Positions 61,275-64,000 of a DNA stretch of 64,000 nucleotides are shown one piece after another. The stretch comes from an uncultured Clostridia bacterium (lineage in GTDB: Bacteria; Bacillota; Clostridia; Oscillospirales; Oscillospiraceae): contig CAMHMZ010000003.1 in the NCBI GenBank assembly GCA_946186375.1, positions 1 through 64,000 on the forward strand, read 5' to 3'. Position 1 is the stretch's first letter. Every line of letters starts with the position of its first letter. Made by a program: the position numbers and the translations under genes. The notes beneath the pieces are model-generated. The model ran no database searches and was not told where the DNA came from. It saw only the letters and a list, made by a program, of their open reading frames with translations.

Positions 61275-62599
61275 TTCCCTCCTTCCTTGTGCGCGCTCTC
61301 CCAGCCGCGGATGAAGCGGCGGGCGGCGCTGTTGTTTTCAGCCAGAGGACGGTGCGTCGGGCAGACGTAGCTGCAGCAGCCGCACTCCATGCACAGCGAG
61401 ACCTGCTCCTTCTGCAGGATCGCCGCGCGCTCGTCCTCATTCTCCAGCTCCATCGCGTGGGCGAAGGCCGTGGGATTGAGGCCCAGCGGGCAGACCGCCA
61501 CACAGCGGCCGCAGCGGATGCAGGCGGAGGGCTCGCTCTTTTTGGCGTCCTTCCGGTCCATGATGACGATGGCGTTGGTCGCCTTGAGGATGGACGCGTC
61601 CATCGTGGCGACGGTCTTGCCCATCATGGGGCCTCCGAACAGGAGCTTGCCCGGCTCGCTCTTGAGCCCGCCGCAGGCCTCGACGAGGTCGCGCACGGAG
61701 CTGCCGATGGGCACGATGAGGTTCTTCGGCTCCTTCACGGCCGAGCCGTCCACCGTGACGATGCGCTCGACGAGCGGCATGCCGGTGGCAAAGTACTCCG
61801 CCATCTTGACGAGGGAGGTCACGTTGATGATGATGACGCCCAGCGAGGCCAGACGCTGGCCGGGGCCGACCACCTTGCCGGTGGCGTTATACAGGAGCAC
61901 CTGCTTGGCGCCCTGGGGATACACGCTGGAGAGCGGCATCACCTTGACGGCCGGATCGTCCTTGAAGCGCTCGGTCAGCGCCTCGATGGCGTCGGGCTTG
62001 TTTTTCTCAATGCCGATGATATATTCCTCGGACTGCAGAAACTGTTTGAGAAGCTCGATGCCCTTCTGGATGAGCTCGCCGCACTCGAGCATGACGCGGT
62101 GGTCGCTCGTGATGAAGGGCTCGCACTCGGCGCCGTTGATGAGCACGGTCTGGATGTGGTTTTTCTGCGCCGCGGCGAGCTTGGCCCACACGGGGAAGGC
62201 CGCGCCGCCGAGGCCGACGACGCCGCTGTCGCGCACGCACTGCAGAAATTCGTCCAGGTTCGTCGGCTGCGGCAGCTTCAGATCCGGGCAGCGCTCCTGC
62301 TTTCCGTCGCTTTCGATGCGGATGGCCGTGGTTTTCCGGCCATTGGCCGCGTAGGGCTCGATGGCCTTCACCGTGCCGGACACGGACGCGTGCACCGGCG
62401 CGCTGTTGCGGCCCTCTTCCCGCGCGATCAGCTGGCCGACGGTCACATGCTCGCCCACCTGCACGATGGGCACGGCCTCCTGGCCGGAATGCATGTTCAT
62501 CGGCAGCAGCACCTCTTTCGGCACTGCCATGCGCACAGCCTGGCAGGAGGCTGTGCTCTTGTAATGGGGCAGCTTCAGGGTCGAGATGTTTTTCTTCAA
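61271..62599 (-). CDS. rnfC: Rnf complex subunit RnfC
   Basis: The 442-residue cytoplasmic subunit has a Rossmann-type NADH/FMN domain (GLGGAAFPVWAKL, NGAECEPFITSDHR) and two [4Fe-4S] motifs (CIRCGRCVAVCP, CMECGCCSYVCP). In Rnf it exchanges electrons with NAD+. The N-terminus carries a barrel-sandwich domain (HASVSGTVKAIEP). Second complete gene of the cluster. Confidence 0.96.
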   Translation of the reverse strand: MKKNISTLKLPHYKSTASCQAVRMAVPKEVLLPMNMHSGQEAVPIVQVGEHVTVGQLIAREEGRNSAPVHASVSGTVKAIEPYAANGRKTTAIRIESDGKQERCPDLKLPQPTNLDEFLQCVRDSGVVGLGGAAFPVWAKLAAAQKNHIQTVLINGAECEPFITSDHRVMLECGELIQKGIELLKQFLQSEEYIIGIEKNKPDAIEALTERFKDDPAVKVMPLSSVYPQGAKQVLLYNATGKVVGPGQRLASLGVIIINVTSLVKMAEYFATGMPLVERIVTVDGSAVKEPKNLIVPIGSSVRDLVEACGGLKSEPGKLLFGGPMMGKTVATMDASILKATNAIVIMDRKDAKKSEPSACIRCGRCVAVCPLGLNPTAFAHAMELENEDERAAILQKEQVSLCMECGCCSYVCPTHRPLAENNSAARRFIRGWESAHKEGGK

Positions 62600-62648
62600 G
62601 TTCTCCCGCCTCCTATGGTGGTTGGTTCATACGTGTTTGCTGATATTG

Positions 62649-63749
62649 TTATGCTTCCGCCTCTTCGACGAGCGCGGCAAAGCCGGACGTGCTGCGCTGC
62701 TCCCCGTCCGGGAAGATCCACAGCACCTCCACCCCCTCGAGCGACTCGGCCAGCGCCGCGCTCTCCTCCCAGGGCAGGCAGAAAAGCGCCGTGGACAGAG
62801 CGTCGGCCAGGCCGCTGTCGCGCGTCACGATGGTGAGCGAGACATAATAGGCCGCCGGATAGAGGGTGTCCTTGTCGATGATGTGATGATAGCGCTGTCC
62901 GGCCACGGTGAAATAGCGCTCATAGACGCCGGAGGTCACACAGGCCGTGTCGCGCAGACGAAGACGACAGGCAAAGTCGTCCGCCGAACGCTCCGGGCTG
63001 CGGATCGCCGTGACCCAGCCCGAGCCGTCGGGCCGGTCGCCGATGCAGCGGATGTTGCCGCCGATGTTGAGCACATAGCCCACGGCGCCCTCGCTCTCGA
63101 GAAGCTCCGCCGCGCGCTCCGTGGCGTAGCCCTTGCCGAGCGCGCCCACGTCGATGGACGCCTCGGGGTCCGTGATGCGCACGGTGCACTCCGCCTCATC
63201 GATCTCCAGAAGCTCGATGCCCGTGTGCGCATACGCCGCGCGCAGCGCCTCCTCCGTCGGGATGGAGGCGGACGCGGGATCAGTCTCCGCCGCCTCGCGG
63301 CATTCGTGCCAGAGGCGCAGGACCGAGCCGAGCATCACGTTCATTTCGCCCTCTGTGAGCGCGTACATCTCCCTGGCGTACAGCAGGAAATCCACGAGCC
63401 GCCGGTCGACCTGCAGCGCCTCGCCCCCCGCCGCTTTATTCAGCGTACAGAGGTTCACGACGTCCGCGTACTCGTGATAGATGTCAAAGAGCTGGTGGTA
63501 CTCTTTGAGCAAAAGCGAAACTTCGGCAGAACGCTCGTCAAAGCGTTCTGCCGAATCTCCTGCGTAGTCATATACATAGGAGACGGTGTCGAAGTAGGTA
63601 TAGTAGACCTTGCCTTTCGGCTCGACGGCCTGCGGCTCGGGCGTTTCCGCCGCGCTGACGGCCGCTCCCGAAGAGCAGGCGCTCAGCAGAAGCATGCTCA
63701 GCAGCAGAATGATGGCGGTTCCCGATTTCAGATGCCGCAAGGCGCTCAT
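62649..63749 (-). CDS. apbE: FAD:protein FMN transferase ApbE, lipoprotein
   Basis: The 366-residue lipoprotein (lipobox LLSAC, Cys25) has the ApbE blocks DVGALGKGYATERAAELLE, YVLNIGGNIR, TSGVYERYF, HHIIDK and the Mg2+-binding Asp/Thr late region (DALSTALFCL). Outside the membrane it links FMN covalently to Thr in RnfD, RnfG and FMN-binding lipoproteins. Its targets lie next door on both sides. Confidence 0.95.
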   Translation of the reverse strand: MSALRHLKSGTAIILLLSMLLLSACSSGAAVSAAETPEPQAVEPKGKVYYTYFDTVSYVYDYAGDSAERFDERSAEVSLLLKEYHQLFDIYHEYADVVNLCTLNKAAGGEALQVDRRLVDFLLYAREMYALTEGEMNVMLGSVLRLWHECREAAETDPASASIPTEEALRAAYAHTGIELLEIDEAECTVRITDPEASIDVGALGKGYATERAAELLESEGAVGYVLNIGGNIRCIGDRPDGSGWVTAIRSPERSADDFACRLRLRDTACVTSGVYERYFTVAGQRYHHIIDKDTLYPAAYYVSLTIVTRDSGLADALSTALFCLPWEESAALAESLEGVEVLWIFPDGEQRSTSGFAALVEEAEA

Positions 63750-63771
63750 CCCCTATGGTTTTTGTTACAGT

Positions 63772-64000
63772 TTAGCGGGCGTTGTCGGCAGCCTTCGCCA
63801 CAACGCCGATCATGCCGTCGACGCTGATGGAGACGCTGGCGTACAGGGTCTCGTCGGCGAAGACCTGGTGGCCCTCTTCGTTGACGACGGTCTCAGCCGC
63901 GCGGAGCTCATCGGCGGTCTTGCCGACAGCGTACTCCGCGAAGTTCTGAGCCTGCTGGTACCACTCGAGGGTGGCGTTGGAGTAGGCGACCATGTTGTAG
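63772..64000 (-). CDS. Partial protein, FMN-binding/PplA-like lipoprotein end
   Basis: Only the C-terminal ~75 residues are present; the gene enters from beyond the right edge. The piece YSNATLEWYQQAQNFAEYAVGKTADELR and ASVSISVDGMIGVVAKAADNAR matches my memory of the end of FMN-binding lipoproteins of the major-membrane-immunogen/PplA group (WY.QA...ADYVVGKT.DE). The complete gene would be needed to confirm a signal peptide and the SGAT flavin site. Position in front of apbE fits. Confidence 0.55.
   Translation of the reverse strand, partial: YNMVAYSNATLEWYQQAQNFAEYAVGKTADELRAAETVVNEEGHQVFADETLYASVSISVDGMIGVVAKAADNAR

Overview
The window looks like the chromosome of a GC-rich (my impression: low-to-mid 60s percent), endospore-forming Clostridia member, probably Oscillospiraceae-like. 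Supporting signs are AGGAGG-type ribosome sites, TTGACA/TATAAT promoters with 17-base spacers, a spoVAC gene, a perfect CIRCE operator, a butyrate-type CoA-transferase, and two ferredoxin-linked ion-pumping systems of anaerobic energy metabolism. No species name can be given from sequence alone.

Layout. 0-7.6 kb: a DUF937 gene, then an operon for an ABC importer (binding lipoprotein, ATPase, fused double permease) with a HAD phosphatase and a sugar-kinase-like protein; it resembles an AfuABC-type sugar-phosphate importer. 7.7-8.1 kb: strong promoter, a broken tRNA-Ser copy and an intact tRNA-Ser(UGA). 8.1-13.2 kb: an AT-richer accessory stretch with unrecognised genes, iteron-like repeats and a large palindrome. 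13.4-22.5 kb: small metabolic and regulatory operons (esterase, CTP-transferase-like, CDF-like, RHH regulator, DUF2089, DUF5131, DUF1349, GNAT, SLC13-type transporter). 22.5-25.1 kb: two CorC/HlyC-type proteins.

25.5-38.8 kb: one large minus-strand operon, hypF-hypC-hypD-hypE, NuoC-like, [NiFe] large subunit, hypA, seven Mrp-type subunits, MrpD/MbhH-like subunit, NuoH-like, small subunit, polyferredoxin. It encodes a membrane-bound group 4 [NiFe] hydrogenase joined to an Mrp antiporter module, together with most of its maturation set. Reduced ferredoxin would drive H2 formation and ion export.

39-54.9 kb: SPFH protein, NSS symporter with divergent LysR regulator, SpoVAC, lipoproteins, CIRCE-controlled lon, a HELTH metallopeptidase-like lipoprotein, TraB-like protein, YbaK-type deacylase, CoA-transferase and GluQ synthetase. 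A 177-base duplicate of the YbaK 3' end flanks the TraB segment. 55-56.6 kb: a 5'-truncated repeat-rich surface protein, cut by a dispersed repeat.

57-64 kb: minus-strand cluster of a partial lipoprotein, apbE, rnfC, rnfD, an enlarged rnfG with two FMN-binding domains, rnfE, rnfA, then a NusG-II protein and a Gx/HepS membrane protein instead of rnfB. The last two families, ApbE and FMN-binding lipoproteins are those of flavin-based extracellular electron transfer, so this is a hybrid Rnf/EET-like locus and the most interesting system here. A family of short mosaic repeats sharing GTAGGGGC ends occupies many intergenic gaps.
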